DNA of 17,769 nt from Benthicola sp964195715. GTDB taxonomy: Bacteria; Gemmatimonadota; Gemmatimonadetes; Palauibacterales; Palauibacteraceae. The notes below the pieces were generated by a model. The model worked only from the letters and a program-made list of their open reading frames with translations, was not told the origin of the DNA and did no database searches. Of this stretch, positions 1-6,518 are shown in pieces (position 1 is the stretch's first letter; every line of letters starts with the position of its first letter). The translations under genes were made by a program, and so were the position numbers. The DNA lies in contig CAXMRU010000226.1 in the NCBI GenBank assembly GCA_964195715.1, positions 1 through 17,769 of the forward strand. The letters are read 5' to 3'.

Positions 1-92
1 GGGAGATCCACCGCCACCATGATGCGCAGCACGATCTGGCGATCGCCGTCGGCGGGAGTCGACACGTTTGCCTTCCTTCCAACAGGGTCCAT
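1..92 (-). CDS. 5' end of an unrecognised minus-strand gene (partial)
   Basis: An open frame of 30 codons reads from an ATG at 92 down to the left edge with no stop. An AGAAGG Shine-Dalgarno (99-104 on the minus strand) lies 6 nt before this ATG, which is close to ideal. A second possible start is the GTG ten codons in, also preceded by a purine-rich GGAAGGAAGG. The visible product begins MDPVGRKANVSTPADGDR and continues into a hydrophobic stretch, too short to assign to a family. It would be transcribed divergently from the promoter at 263-292. The call rests on the ribosome site and the open frame only. Confidence 0.45.
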   Translation of the reverse strand, partial: MDPVGRKANVSTPADGDRQIVLRIMVAVDL

Positions 93-228
93 CAGCGACC
101 TTCTATGGCCTGTCTCTGGTTTCTGATGTTGGCGCTGAAGAGAGCAGCCTCGGCTCGTCCTGCGACATGCGGCTCGTCTCGCGACACCTGCAGAATATGC
201 AATAGGCACGCCACGGGCGGAAGTACTT

Positions 229-251
229 TCGTACCATCGCGACAGGTACGA
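229..251. promoter_or_regulatory. Inverted repeat just upstream of a promoter, possible operator
   Basis: The arms TCGTACC (229-235) and GGTACGA (245-251) are perfect inverted repeats separated by 9 bases. This gives a 23-base dyad ending 11 bases before the -35 hexamer at 263. Size, symmetry and position are typical of a dimeric transcription factor site. No regulator gene is visible nearby, so the protein is unknown. Confidence 0.4.
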
Positions 252-262
252 TCGAACCGTTG

Positions 263-292
263 TTTACACTTCGGTTGGATGCAACTTATAGC
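263..292 (+). promoter_or_regulatory. Sigma-70-type promoter of the 298-490 RNA
   Basis: The -35 hexamer TTTACA (263-268) matches the consensus at 5 of 6 positions. The -10 hexamer TATAGC (287-292) matches at 4 of 6 and begins with TATA. The spacer is 18 bases. The local sequence is AT-rich compared with its surroundings. Transcription would begin near 298-300. Confidence 0.5.
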
Positions 293-297
293 GTGAC

Positions 298-490
298 CGG
301 CCACATCTCCTGCGAGGGGCGGCCGGCGCGCGGGCTGGAGAGACTAGCCCGCAATCCCGGAACCTGGAGCCACTTAACGGGAACGCATCCCCTCGTGTTT
401 AGACCTGCCTCCTGGTGCGTCACTGCGCCGGGGACCTACCCTACCGCAGCCTCGGAGGAGGGCCCGCTTCGGCGGGCCCTCCGTTATTGT
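298..490 (+). ncRNA. Structured RNA or riboswitch-like leader, family uncertain (distant cobalamin-riboswitch likeness)
   Basis: Downstream of the promoter, about 160 bases fold well on paper and end in an intrinsic terminator. Visible pairings are GCGGGCT (330-336) with AGCCCGC (346-352), CCTGGAG with CTCCTGG in an apical arm, CTGCG (423-427) with CGCAG (445-449), and a long-range 11-base stem 307-317 with 450-460 (one mismatch). The last overlaps the base of the terminator stem and could act as a switch. Three short blocks appear in the order seen in the 3' half of cobalamin riboswitches: CCCGCAA (348-354), GCCACT followed by CGGGAACGC (369-386), and AGACCTGCC (401-409), the end of the B12 box. 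The conserved 5' half is not recognisable and no B12-linked gene follows, so the family call is weak. It could equally be a free-standing sRNA of about 190 nt or an attenuator for the gene at 787. Confidence 0.45.
457..490 (+). terminator. Intrinsic terminator
   Basis: The arms 457-467 and 472-482 form an 11-base-pair GC-rich stem closed by a UUCG tetraloop. GTTATTGT follows, a modest T-rich tail. It ends the transcript expected from the promoter at 263-292 and lies about 300 bases before the next gene. Confidence 0.75.
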
Positions 491-786
491 GCCCTGGGCA
501 TCTCCCGGCCAGAAGGCCAACGGGCGCGGGATGGGACATAATGGCATGCCCTCCCCTGTACCGAGGCGCACCTCTGGCGGGCGCTTGTAGCGATCCCCTG
601 AAGAGGCCACATTGGAAGGCCTGAAACTCGCCACTGGACGCCCCACGGGAGAGCCTGTTCCCTACGGTTTCCCCGCGCCTGGAGACTGGCGGCGCTGGCC
701 GGGAATTTGCCGGGTCCGACAGTGCCCGAATCACCCTGCTCCGCGGGTCGAGCGTCGGCGGAAGGGTCCGGAGCGATACTCTTGAG

Positions 787-1740
787 ATGAGCATTGAAAT
801 GAGCCGAATCGTCGTGACGGGAGCTGCTGGCCAGGTCGGCAGTGAGATGGTCACGGCGCTGCGGAGCCGTTACGGCCAGGAAGCGGTCCTGGCGACGGAT
901 ATCAAACCGCCGAACGCGGTAATGGAGCCCGGGTCGTTCCTCCTTCTCGACGTTACGGATGCGGCCGCAGTATCGGAAATCGTACGAGAGCACGAGACGG
1001 ACAAGATCTTCCACCTTGCCGCCATCCTCTCTGCCCGCGGCGAGGCTGCGCCGCAGGCGGCGTGGGCCGTGAACATGGGCGGCCTGTACAACGTGCTCGA
1101 AGTCGCGCGGCAGGAAGGCTGCGCCGTGTTCACGCCGAGCTCGATCGCCGCGTTCGGGCCCTCGACACCTCCGGACCGGACGCCACAGGATACGATCCAG
1201 CGTCCGAGCACGGTGTACGGGGTGACCAAAGTCGCCGGGGAGCTCCTGTGCGACTACTACTTCGAACGATTCGGTGTGGATGCGCGTGGTGTTCGGTATC
1301 CAGGACTGATTTCCCACGTCACTCCCCCCGGCGGGGGCACGACGGATTTCGCGGTGGAGATCTACTACGAGGCCGTGGCGAACGGTCGGTACACCTGCTT
1401 CCTGGGGCCGGAAACGCAGCTCGACATGATGTACATGCCCGATGCGATCCGCGGGTCGATCGAGCTCATGGAGGCCGCCCCGGACAGGCTCATTCATCGC
1501 AACGCTTTCAACATGACCGCGATGCAGGTAACGCCCGAGTCGCTCGCGGCGGCGATTCGTGAGCACATCCCGAACTTCTCCATTACCTACGACGTCGACC
1601 CCGTCCGTCAGGGAATCGCCGATTCCTGGCCGCGGCGGATCGACGACACGGCAGCCCGGGATGAGTGGGGTTGGCAGCCGGAGTACGACCTGGCCTCGAT
1701 GACGGAGGACATGATCGTCCAGCTGAGGGCCAGGGTCTGA
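787..1740 (+). CDS. tdh: L-threonine 3-dehydrogenase, short-chain (SDR, epimerase-like) type
   Basis: This NAD-dependent enzyme oxidises L-threonine to 2-amino-3-oxobutyrate, the first step of threonine breakdown to glycine and acetyl-CoA. The 317-residue product has the Rossmann motif TGAAGQVG (11-18), a serine pair at 118-119 and the catalytic YGVTK (Tyr144, Lys148). The C-terminal half has the run of conserved segments typical of the SDR threonine dehydrogenases rather than sugar epimerases: PGLIS, GGGTTDFAVEIYYEA, TQLDMMYMPDA, NMTAMQVTPE and SWPRRIDD. It is unrelated to the zinc-dependent E. coli Tdh. The start is ambiguous: an in-frame ATG at 799 would give 313 residues beginning MSRIVV, and neither has an ideal ribosome site. 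The gene leads a plus-strand cluster with the CoA-transferase 56 bases downstream. No 2-amino-3-ketobutyrate CoA ligase (kbl) is visible beside it. Confidence 0.9.
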   Translation: MSIEMSRIVVTGAAGQVGSEMVTALRSRYGQEAVLATDIKPPNAVMEPGSFLLLDVTDAAAVSEIVREHETDKIFHLAAILSARGEAAPQAAWAVNMGGLYNVLEVARQEGCAVFTPSSIAAFGPSTPPDRTPQDTIQRPSTVYGVTKVAGELLCDYYFERFGVDARGVRYPGLISHVTPPGGGTTDFAVEIYYEAVANGRYTCFLGPETQLDMMYMPDAIRGSIELMEAAPDRLIHRNAFNMTAMQVTPESLAAAIREHIPNFSITYDVDPVRQGIADSWPRRIDDTAARDEWGWQPEYDLASMTEDMIVQLRARV

Positions 1741-1796
1741 CGAGCGGTGCGCCTCGTCGGCGCCCGCCAAACGATAGAGCGAAGAGAGACAGGACC

Positions 1797-3086
1797 ATGA
1801 AGCACACCACTGCCGAAGCGGCGGTATCGGTAATCGAATCCGGAAACCGGGTTTTCATACACAGTGTCGCAGCAGCTCCGGGGCAACTCATCCAGGCGAT
1901 GACGGCTCGGGCTCCCGAGCTGCGGGACGTCGAGATCGTCCACCTGCACACAGAGGGTCCGGCTCCGTACGCGGCGCCCGACATGATCGGGAGCTTCCGT
2001 GTCAACGCCCTGTTCGTCGGGGCAAACGTGCGGGACGCGATTCAGAAAGGCGACGCGAGCTACGTGCCAGTGTTCCTCGGCGAGACGCCACAGCTGTTCC
2101 GACGGGGCATCCTCCCACTCGACGTGGCGCTCATCCAGACATCGGTGCCGGATCCCCACGGTTTCTGTTCCCTGGGCGTGTCGGTGGACTGCAGCAAGGC
2201 GGCGGTGCAGACGGCGAAGCGGGTCATCGCGCAGGTGAATCCGAACATGCCGCGCACGCACGGCGACAGCATGATCCACGTCAACGAGATCGACGACTTC
2301 ATCGAGGTCGAGGATCTGCTTCCGGAGGTCCCTCGCCCTGTGCTCGGAGACGTCGAGCACGCCATCGGCCGTTATTGCGCGGAGATGATCGAGGACGGCG
2401 CCACCCTGCAGATGGGCATCGGGGCGATTCCCGACGCGGTGCTCGGTGCCCTTACGAATCACAAGGACCTCGGTATTCACACCGAGATGTTCTCGGATGG
2501 GGCCATCGATCTCGTCGAGGCCGGGGTGATCAACGGCAAGATGAAGCGCTCACACCCGGGCAAAGTAGTTGCCACGTTCGTGATGGGCACGCGGCGCGTA
2601 TACGACTTCATCAACGACAATCCCCAGATCGCCATGCTGGACGTGGGTTACACGAACGATACCGCTGTCATTCGCCGAAACCCCCGGGTCACGGCGATCA
2701 ACAGCGCCATCGAGGTCGACCTGACGGGCCAGGTGTGCGCCGACTCCATCGGCACGCGTCAGTACTCCGGAGTGGGCGGCCAGATGGATTTCATCCGTGG
2801 CGCTGCCCTGTCGGATCGCGGCAAGCCCATCATCGCGCTGCCGTCCACCACCCGACGGGGAGAAACGCGGATCGTGCCGTTCCTCAAGCAGGGAGCCGGT
2901 GTAGTAAGCACGCGTGCCCATGTGCACTACGTGGTCACTGAGCACGGTGTGGCCAACCTGTACGGGAGGAACCTGCGACAGCGCGCGCGCGCCTTGATCG
3001 ACATCGCGCACCCCGATCATCGGGAGTACCTGGAGGAGCAGGCGCACGCGCGGTTCAAAAAATTCAGCGACGTCGTAGCCTTCTAG
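1797..3086 (+). CDS. Acetyl-CoA hydrolase/transferase family protein (4-hydroxybutyrate CoA-transferase-like)
   Basis: A 429-residue class I CoA-transferase, which would move CoA between an acyl-CoA and a carboxylate such as acetate through a glutamyl-CoA thioester. Visible family features are GIGAIPDAV (207-215), the catalytic-type glutamate in IHTEMFSDG (Glu230), GQVCADS near 311-317, the glycine-rich SGVGGQMDF (324-332), and a C-terminal STRAHVHYVVTEHGVANLYG block. Length fits the 4-hydroxybutyrate CoA-transferase/acetyl-CoA hydrolase group (about 430). ATG at 1797 is chosen because a purine-rich GAAGAGAGACAGGA precedes it and homology-like sequence starts there; the open frame extends upstream into sequence overlapping tdh. 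Substrate cannot be read from sequence. Next to threonine dehydrogenase it may handle acyl-CoA products of amino-acid breakdown, an inference from neighbourhood. Confidence 0.88.
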   Translation: MKHTTAEAAVSVIESGNRVFIHSVAAAPGQLIQAMTARAPELRDVEIVHLHTEGPAPYAAPDMIGSFRVNALFVGANVRDAIQKGDASYVPVFLGETPQLFRRGILPLDVALIQTSVPDPHGFCSLGVSVDCSKAAVQTAKRVIAQVNPNMPRTHGDSMIHVNEIDDFIEVEDLLPEVPRPVLGDVEHAIGRYCAEMIEDGATLQMGIGAIPDAVLGALTNHKDLGIHTEMFSDGAIDLVEAGVINGKMKRSHPGKVVATFVMGTRRVYDFINDNPQIAMLDVGYTNDTAVIRRNPRVTAINSAIEVDLTGQVCADSIGTRQYSGVGGQMDFIRGAALSDRGKPIIALPSTTRRGETRIVPFLKQGAGVVSTRAHVHYVVTEHGVANLYGRNLRQRARALIDIAHPDHREYLEEQAHARFKKFSDVVAF

Positions 3087-3102
3087 TAGCCGAAGGAGTC
3101 AC

Positions 3103-3591
3103 ATGCGTTTCTTCATCACGGTCATTGCGGCCCTCGGGCTGCTACACGGGCCGGCGACCATGGCGCAGGCCCAGGAGACGCTCGGCGACTTCTACCTGTT
3201 CGAGCGCACGGACCCGGACTCGGGTGAGGACCGAACTTCGATCACCACGCTTGCCGATGAGAGCTACGTCAGTGGCGCCGGCGGGCTGACGTTCCGGTGC
3301 TCGGAGGCAGGTTTCGAGCTGGTGCTGACGGCCACTTATCTGGGACGGAAGACGAGCACCCCGGTCGGCTACGCCTTCGGTGACGAGGAGCCAGCCACCT
3401 CCACGTGGATGCTGAGGTCGACCGGCATGGCTGCGATCGCCCCCGAGGACGTGAGGGAGGCGTTCACGAGCCGCGCCATGGATGAGAACTCGGTCGCGAT
3501 CCGGGTGAGCGACTTCCAGATGCGCGCTCACACCTACACGTTTCACCTGAACGGACTGGCCTCGGCTCTCGCCCGTCTGTCCTGCCGCTGA
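3103..3591 (+). CDS. Small secreted protein, VasI/TagO-like pattern
   Basis: A 162-residue exported protein behind a strong GAAGGAG ribosome site, 16 bases after the CoA-transferase stop. Residues 1-23 are a Sec signal peptide ending AQA. The mature part has two cysteines (66 and 161) that could form a disulfide. The layout is a cysteine-containing strand (LTFRC), a YLGR segment, TWMLRSTGMAAIAPEDV, then FHLNGLASALARLSC at the end. This resembles the VasI/TagO/EvfG fold known from type VI secretion loci (a W..S...A..P pattern followed by F.L.GL..A...L..C). No type VI genes are present, and proteins of this shape also occur outside such loci. The family link is from pattern memory only and the function is unknown. 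Confidence 0.75.
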   Translation: MRFFITVIAALGLLHGPATMAQAQETLGDFYLFERTDPDSGEDRTSITTLADESYVSGAGGLTFRCSEAGFELVLTATYLGRKTSTPVGYAFGDEEPATSTWMLRSTGMAAIAPEDVREAFTSRAMDENSVAIRVSDFQMRAHTYTFHLNGLASALARLSCR

Positions 3592-3608
3592 CGCCGCGGT
3601 ACAGGCTC

Positions 3609-4574
3609 CTAACTCTCCACCGTGGAGAGAAGGCCACCGACCGTTCCTGTGGCGAGACACACCGTGGTGTCGGCCGCGCCGTAGTAGACCCGTACCGGGC
3701 TGTCTTCTAGCGCGTATCCCTCGGAGTCGTAATCGTCTACGACCATCCCGGAAGGGAACACGACGTTAGGAACCTGGCCGACGAGCTCGTACAGCTCCCG
3801 CGGCTCGAGCACGTTGTCGCGGCTTCGACCGATGAGCTGCGACGGGTCCGCGAGATCCAGCAGGGCCACTCCCGCCTGGTAGATGTTCACACTTCCGAAG
3901 TGGGTCGAGATCCCGTGGTACACGACGAGCCACCCGCTCCTGGTCCGGATCGGAGGCGGCCCCGCGCCGATGAGCTCGTCCCAGTAACGGGGGCGGCCAC
4001 GCATCACGGTCGCAACGGGTCGCCAGTCGACCAGGTCGATCGACTCCGAGAGGCCGATCTCATCGCCCGACATCGGGCCATCCGCGTTCAGCCGGTTGGG
4101 CCGATCCAGGCGCAGATACCGGTCACCGAACCGCTCCGGGAAGATGACACCGTTCCGGATGTCGGGATGATCGCCGAGTCCCACGAGCTCGAAGTGCAGG
4201 AAGTCCGTGGTACGCGCTGTTCCGAGGCGGCACCCGGTCTCGGTGTCGGCCGCGAACATCACCAGGAACTCATCGTCGACACGTGTGAGGCGAGGGTCAT
4301 ACACGTGATAGATGTGCTCACCGCAGCTTTCCAGGCCCTCGATCCGCACAGGCTCGGACCACACGTCGAACACACGCCCGTTAGCGCTCTCGGCCATGAC
4401 GAGGTACGTGCGGCGACCGCGTGTCTGGACGCGCAGCATGAGCATGTAGCGGTCGTTCCAGCGGACGGCACCCGGGTTGAAAACGGACGACGGATCGACG
4501 ATCTCGGGCGGCATCGGCGGGATGTCCCTCGCCGTGACGATCGGGTTATCCGAGCTGCGGAGCAGTGGTCTCAT
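3609..4574 (-). CDS. Glycoside phosphorylase/hydrolase, GH130 family
   Basis: A 321-residue five-bladed beta-propeller enzyme of family GH130, whose members mostly cleave beta-mannosides by phosphorolysis, releasing mannose 1-phosphate. Visible motifs are VFNPGAVRWNDRYMLMLRVQ (31-50), VYDPRLTRVDDEFLVMFA (91-108) with the likely catalytic Asp93, RNGVIFPERFGDRYLRLDRP (140-159), and IGAGPPPIRTRSGWLVVYHG (202-221). Near the C-terminus are FPSG and VRVYYGAADT. Start ATG 4574 is chosen because it follows the symporter stop by 4 nt and has GGGAG upstream; an earlier in-frame start at 4622 would overlap the symporter. It has no signal peptide, so it should act in the cytoplasm on sugar brought in by the preceding symporter. 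Exact linkage specificity cannot be assigned. Confidence 0.88.
   Translation of the reverse strand: MRPLLRSSDNPIVTARDIPPMPPEIVDPSSVFNPGAVRWNDRYMLMLRVQTRGRRTYLVMAESANGRVFDVWSEPVRIEGLESCGEHIYHVYDPRLTRVDDEFLVMFAADTETGCRLGTARTTDFLHFELVGLGDHPDIRNGVIFPERFGDRYLRLDRPNRLNADGPMSGDEIGLSESIDLVDWRPVATVMRGRPRYWDELIGAGPPPIRTRSGWLVVYHGISTHFGSVNIYQAGVALLDLADPSQLIGRSRDNVLEPRELYELVGQVPNVVFPSGMVVDDYDSEGYALEDSPVRVYYGAADTTVCLATGTVGGLLSTVES
3613..3629. terminator. Short hairpin between convergent genes, weak terminator candidate
   Basis: CTCTCCA (3613-3619) and TGGAGAG (3623-3629) form a 7-base-pair stem with a 3-base loop. It overlaps the last codons of the GH130 gene and lies 22 bases past the stop of the secreted-protein gene on the other strand. 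Neither side has a proper T-run, so termination is a guess from position and symmetry. Confidence 0.25.
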
Positions 4575-4578
4575 TACT

Positions 4579-6513
4579 TCAGTCTCCCGCCGGGCCTCTG
4601 ACCCAGCCGTCGTCCCGGTCATCTCTGCGCATCACGGCCAGTCGTCCGAGCATGGCCCGGATGTCACGGACTCCCCCGATCGCGAACCACACGATGACGA
4701 CGCCCGATACGGCGACCATCAGATACGTGTAGCCCTCCCAGAATCCGGCCCAGGTCGAGTCGCTCACTCCGCGGCTGAGATTGATGACCGTGCCGAGGAT
4801 GAATGTGAGCGTCCAGGCGGCGACCCACGCGTAGGTCACGAGGTAGAGGATCCGATCGCCTCTCGTGAACTCGCTGCCCATCCCGAGCACCCTGAGGCCC
4901 CGGGAAGGGGCCGCATCGACGACTTCCCTTTCGCCCGCGATCGTGTGCTGGCCCCGGTGAAGCAACCGGTCGAGGTCGAACGTCCGCAGTGGGCCGAGCA
5001 GTGACACGGATACGTACACGATGGTCGAGGCCGCCATCGCGATGCCCCAGAATTCCTGTCCGTTCACCGGGAAGTCATCCACGAGCTGATGGGTGACGAT
5101 CCCACCCACCGCGATCGAGGACCCGGTGATCATGGCCGCCCAGGCTGCAGCCGTCGTCCCCCGTTTCCAGTACAGCCCCCCGATGAGGACCGCTCCCGAG
5201 CCTCCGGCGAATATCGCTCCCGTGATCGCGAAGAACAGCCAGATGTACTGGCTCTGCCGGAACAGGAAACTGAACAGGAAGATGAAGACAGCCACCCCGA
5301 CGATCGACCAGCGCAGGGCGCGCATATGCTCTTCCGGAGTGAACGGCTTCTTCCGGAACGGCATGATCACGTCCTGGATGAGGATGCTGCCCCAGGAGTG
5401 GAGATAGGTATCGTGCGTGCTGATGAACGCCGTGAGCATGACGGCCGCGAACGCTCCCAGGAGGCCCACGGGGAGCATGGTCACGAGCACGGCCGGGCCG
5501 CGCAGCTGATTGCGGAGCGTCTCCGACTCGACGGTGGCCAGCATGTCGCCTACCGCGCCCGCCTGTGCCGCGAAGTCGGGATGACGGAGCACGGTGTAAG
5601 CTATCATCGGCACGATGAGCACGAACAGCTTCCACGGGTTGTCTCGCCAGTTTGTGAGCACCTGTCCCATCTTCGCCTCGTGGGCGCTCCTCGCCGACGC
5701 GTTGTACGCCTGCGTCCCCTGCCAGGACATCACGACGTAGACCACGCCGATCGTTCCGATCAGGAAATACCAGAGGTTGAAGTCCTCGACCTGGCCGGTC
5801 TTGTAAGGGTTGATCAGTGAAGCGTTCTGAGGCGCCATCGCGAGCGCCTCGAAAATCTGCGTCCACTCCACCTGAGTGAGGAGGAACACCGTGATGGCGA
5901 TGAGCACCAGGTTGACGAGCACGCCCTGCACGAAGTCCGTGATGATGACGACGACCTGTCCGCCGCTGAATACGAAGAAGATGGCCGTCCCAAGGAGGAG
6001 CAGCATGACGAGCGCGAACGTGCTGACCTTTACCCCGGCGATCGACAGCACGTCCGGCAAGCCGATGTAGTAGATGAAGAACCGCGCGCCCACGGCGGGA
6101 AAGATGCCGAAGTTGATGAGGCCGGCGGCGAACGCCAGCATACCCGTGAAGACCCTGAACCGCCGGCTGTAGCGCCGCTCGAAGAACTCGGGCAACGTCA
6201 GGGATCGGGTCTCGCGGAACCGGTAGATCACGAATCCGCTGACCGTGAGGATCAGGATCACGATCGCCTGAGAGAACCCCCACCACGTGAGGGAGAAGCC
6301 CGCCACGTAGTTCTGCTCGAGGTAGCCGACGATCGAGATCGCTCCGAGGGCCGCTACTCCCTGGGACACCGAGAGCAGGTAGCGTCCGGCCGTGCGGCCC
6401 GCGACGAGAAAATCGGTGACGCTCCGCATGAACGGCTTGAGAAGCAGGACGCCTCCCACCATCGCAGCGTATACGCCGATCAGGATCGTCCAGTCGAGGA
6501 GCGTGAAGTGCAC
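4579..6513 (-). CDS. Sodium:solute symporter (SSS family)
   Basis: A 644-residue inner-membrane protein of the sodium/solute symporter family (LeuT-fold), with about 13-14 hydrophobic segments. Family signatures are an N-terminal helix followed by FLVAGRTAGRYLLSVSQGVAALGAIS (35-60), LTLPEFFERRYSRRFR (105-120), and the ITDFVQGVL helix (191-199). GTG at 6513 is chosen as start because it lies 5 nt after the stop of the CBM9 gene, and the sequence further upstream in the same frame is arginine-rich shadow of that gene. A long hydrophilic loop and two more helices close the C-terminus. Lying between a glycan-binding lipoprotein and a GH130 enzyme, it most likely imports a mono- or oligosaccharide with sodium. 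Related symporters also carry sialic acid, amino acids or vitamins, so the substrate is inferred from context. Confidence 0.9.
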   Translation of the reverse strand: MHFTLLDWTILIGVYAAMVGGVLLLKPFMRSVTDFLVAGRTAGRYLLSVSQGVAALGAISIVGYLEQNYVAGFSLTWWGFSQAIVILILTVSGFVIYRFRETRSLTLPEFFERRYSRRFRVFTGMLAFAAGLINFGIFPAVGARFFIYYIGLPDVLSIAGVKVSTFALVMLLLLGTAIFFVFSGGQVVVIITDFVQGVLVNLVLIAITVFLLTQVEWTQIFEALAMAPQNASLINPYKTGQVEDFNLWYFLIGTIGVVYVVMSWQGTQAYNASARSAHEAKMGQVLTNWRDNPWKLFVLIVPMIAYTVLRHPDFAAQAGAVGDMLATVESETLRNQLRGPAVLVTMLPVGLLGAFAAVMLTAFISTHDTYLHSWGSILIQDVIMPFRKKPFTPEEHMRALRWSIVGVAVFIFLFSFLFRQSQYIWLFFAITGAIFAGGSGAVLIGGLYWKRGTTAAAWAAMITGSSIAVGGIVTHQLVDDFPVNGQEFWGIAMAASTIVYVSVSLLGPLRTFDLDRLLHRGQHTIAGEREVVDAAPSRGLRVLGMGSEFTRGDRILYLVTYAWVAAWTLTFILGTVINLSRGVSDSTWAGFWEGYTYLMVAVSGVVIVWFAIGGVRDIRAMLGRLAVMRRDDRDDGWVRGPAGD

Positions 6514-6518
6514 GGGGC

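Larger units (their letters stand above)
93..786. other. Long intergenic region without a convincing protein gene
   Basis: About 690 bases separate the minus-strand gene start at 92 from the threonine dehydrogenase start at 787. The open frames inside it lack ribosome sites and protein-like composition. The left half holds a dyad, a promoter, a foldable RNA and a terminator (separate entries). In 491-786 I see no further strong element: no clear sigma-70 promoter for the downstream gene and no terminator. Confidence 0.6.

Noticed and set aside
337..342. GGAGAG as a glycine-riboswitch core, attractive next to threonine dehydrogenase
   Set aside because: The other conserved glycine-aptamer blocks (CCGAAGG, GGGCAA, CUCUCAGG) are absent.
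298..490. 6S RNA as an explanation for the structured RNA
   Set aside because: Length and free-standing layout fit, but the small hairpin lies on the 5' side and I cannot match the conserved central-bubble sequences.
415..624. Short plus-strand open frame across the terminator at 457-482
   Set aside because: No ribosome site, unlikely composition, and it would be interrupted by the terminator hairpin.
484..1770. 428-codon open frame on the minus strand opposite threonine dehydrogenase
   Set aside because: Its product is rich in Arg, His and Pro with no domain pattern, and it lies wholly opposite a clear enzyme gene; a high-GC shadow.
1665..1796. Upstream extension of the CoA-transferase into the tdh gene
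   Set aside because: The extra 44 residues are unlike the family, and ATG 1797 has a purine-rich ribosome site.
4575..4622. Upstream extension of the GH130 gene to 4622
   Set aside because: It overlaps the symporter gene and lacks a ribosome site; ATG 4574 sits 4 nt after the symporter stop with GGGAG upstream.
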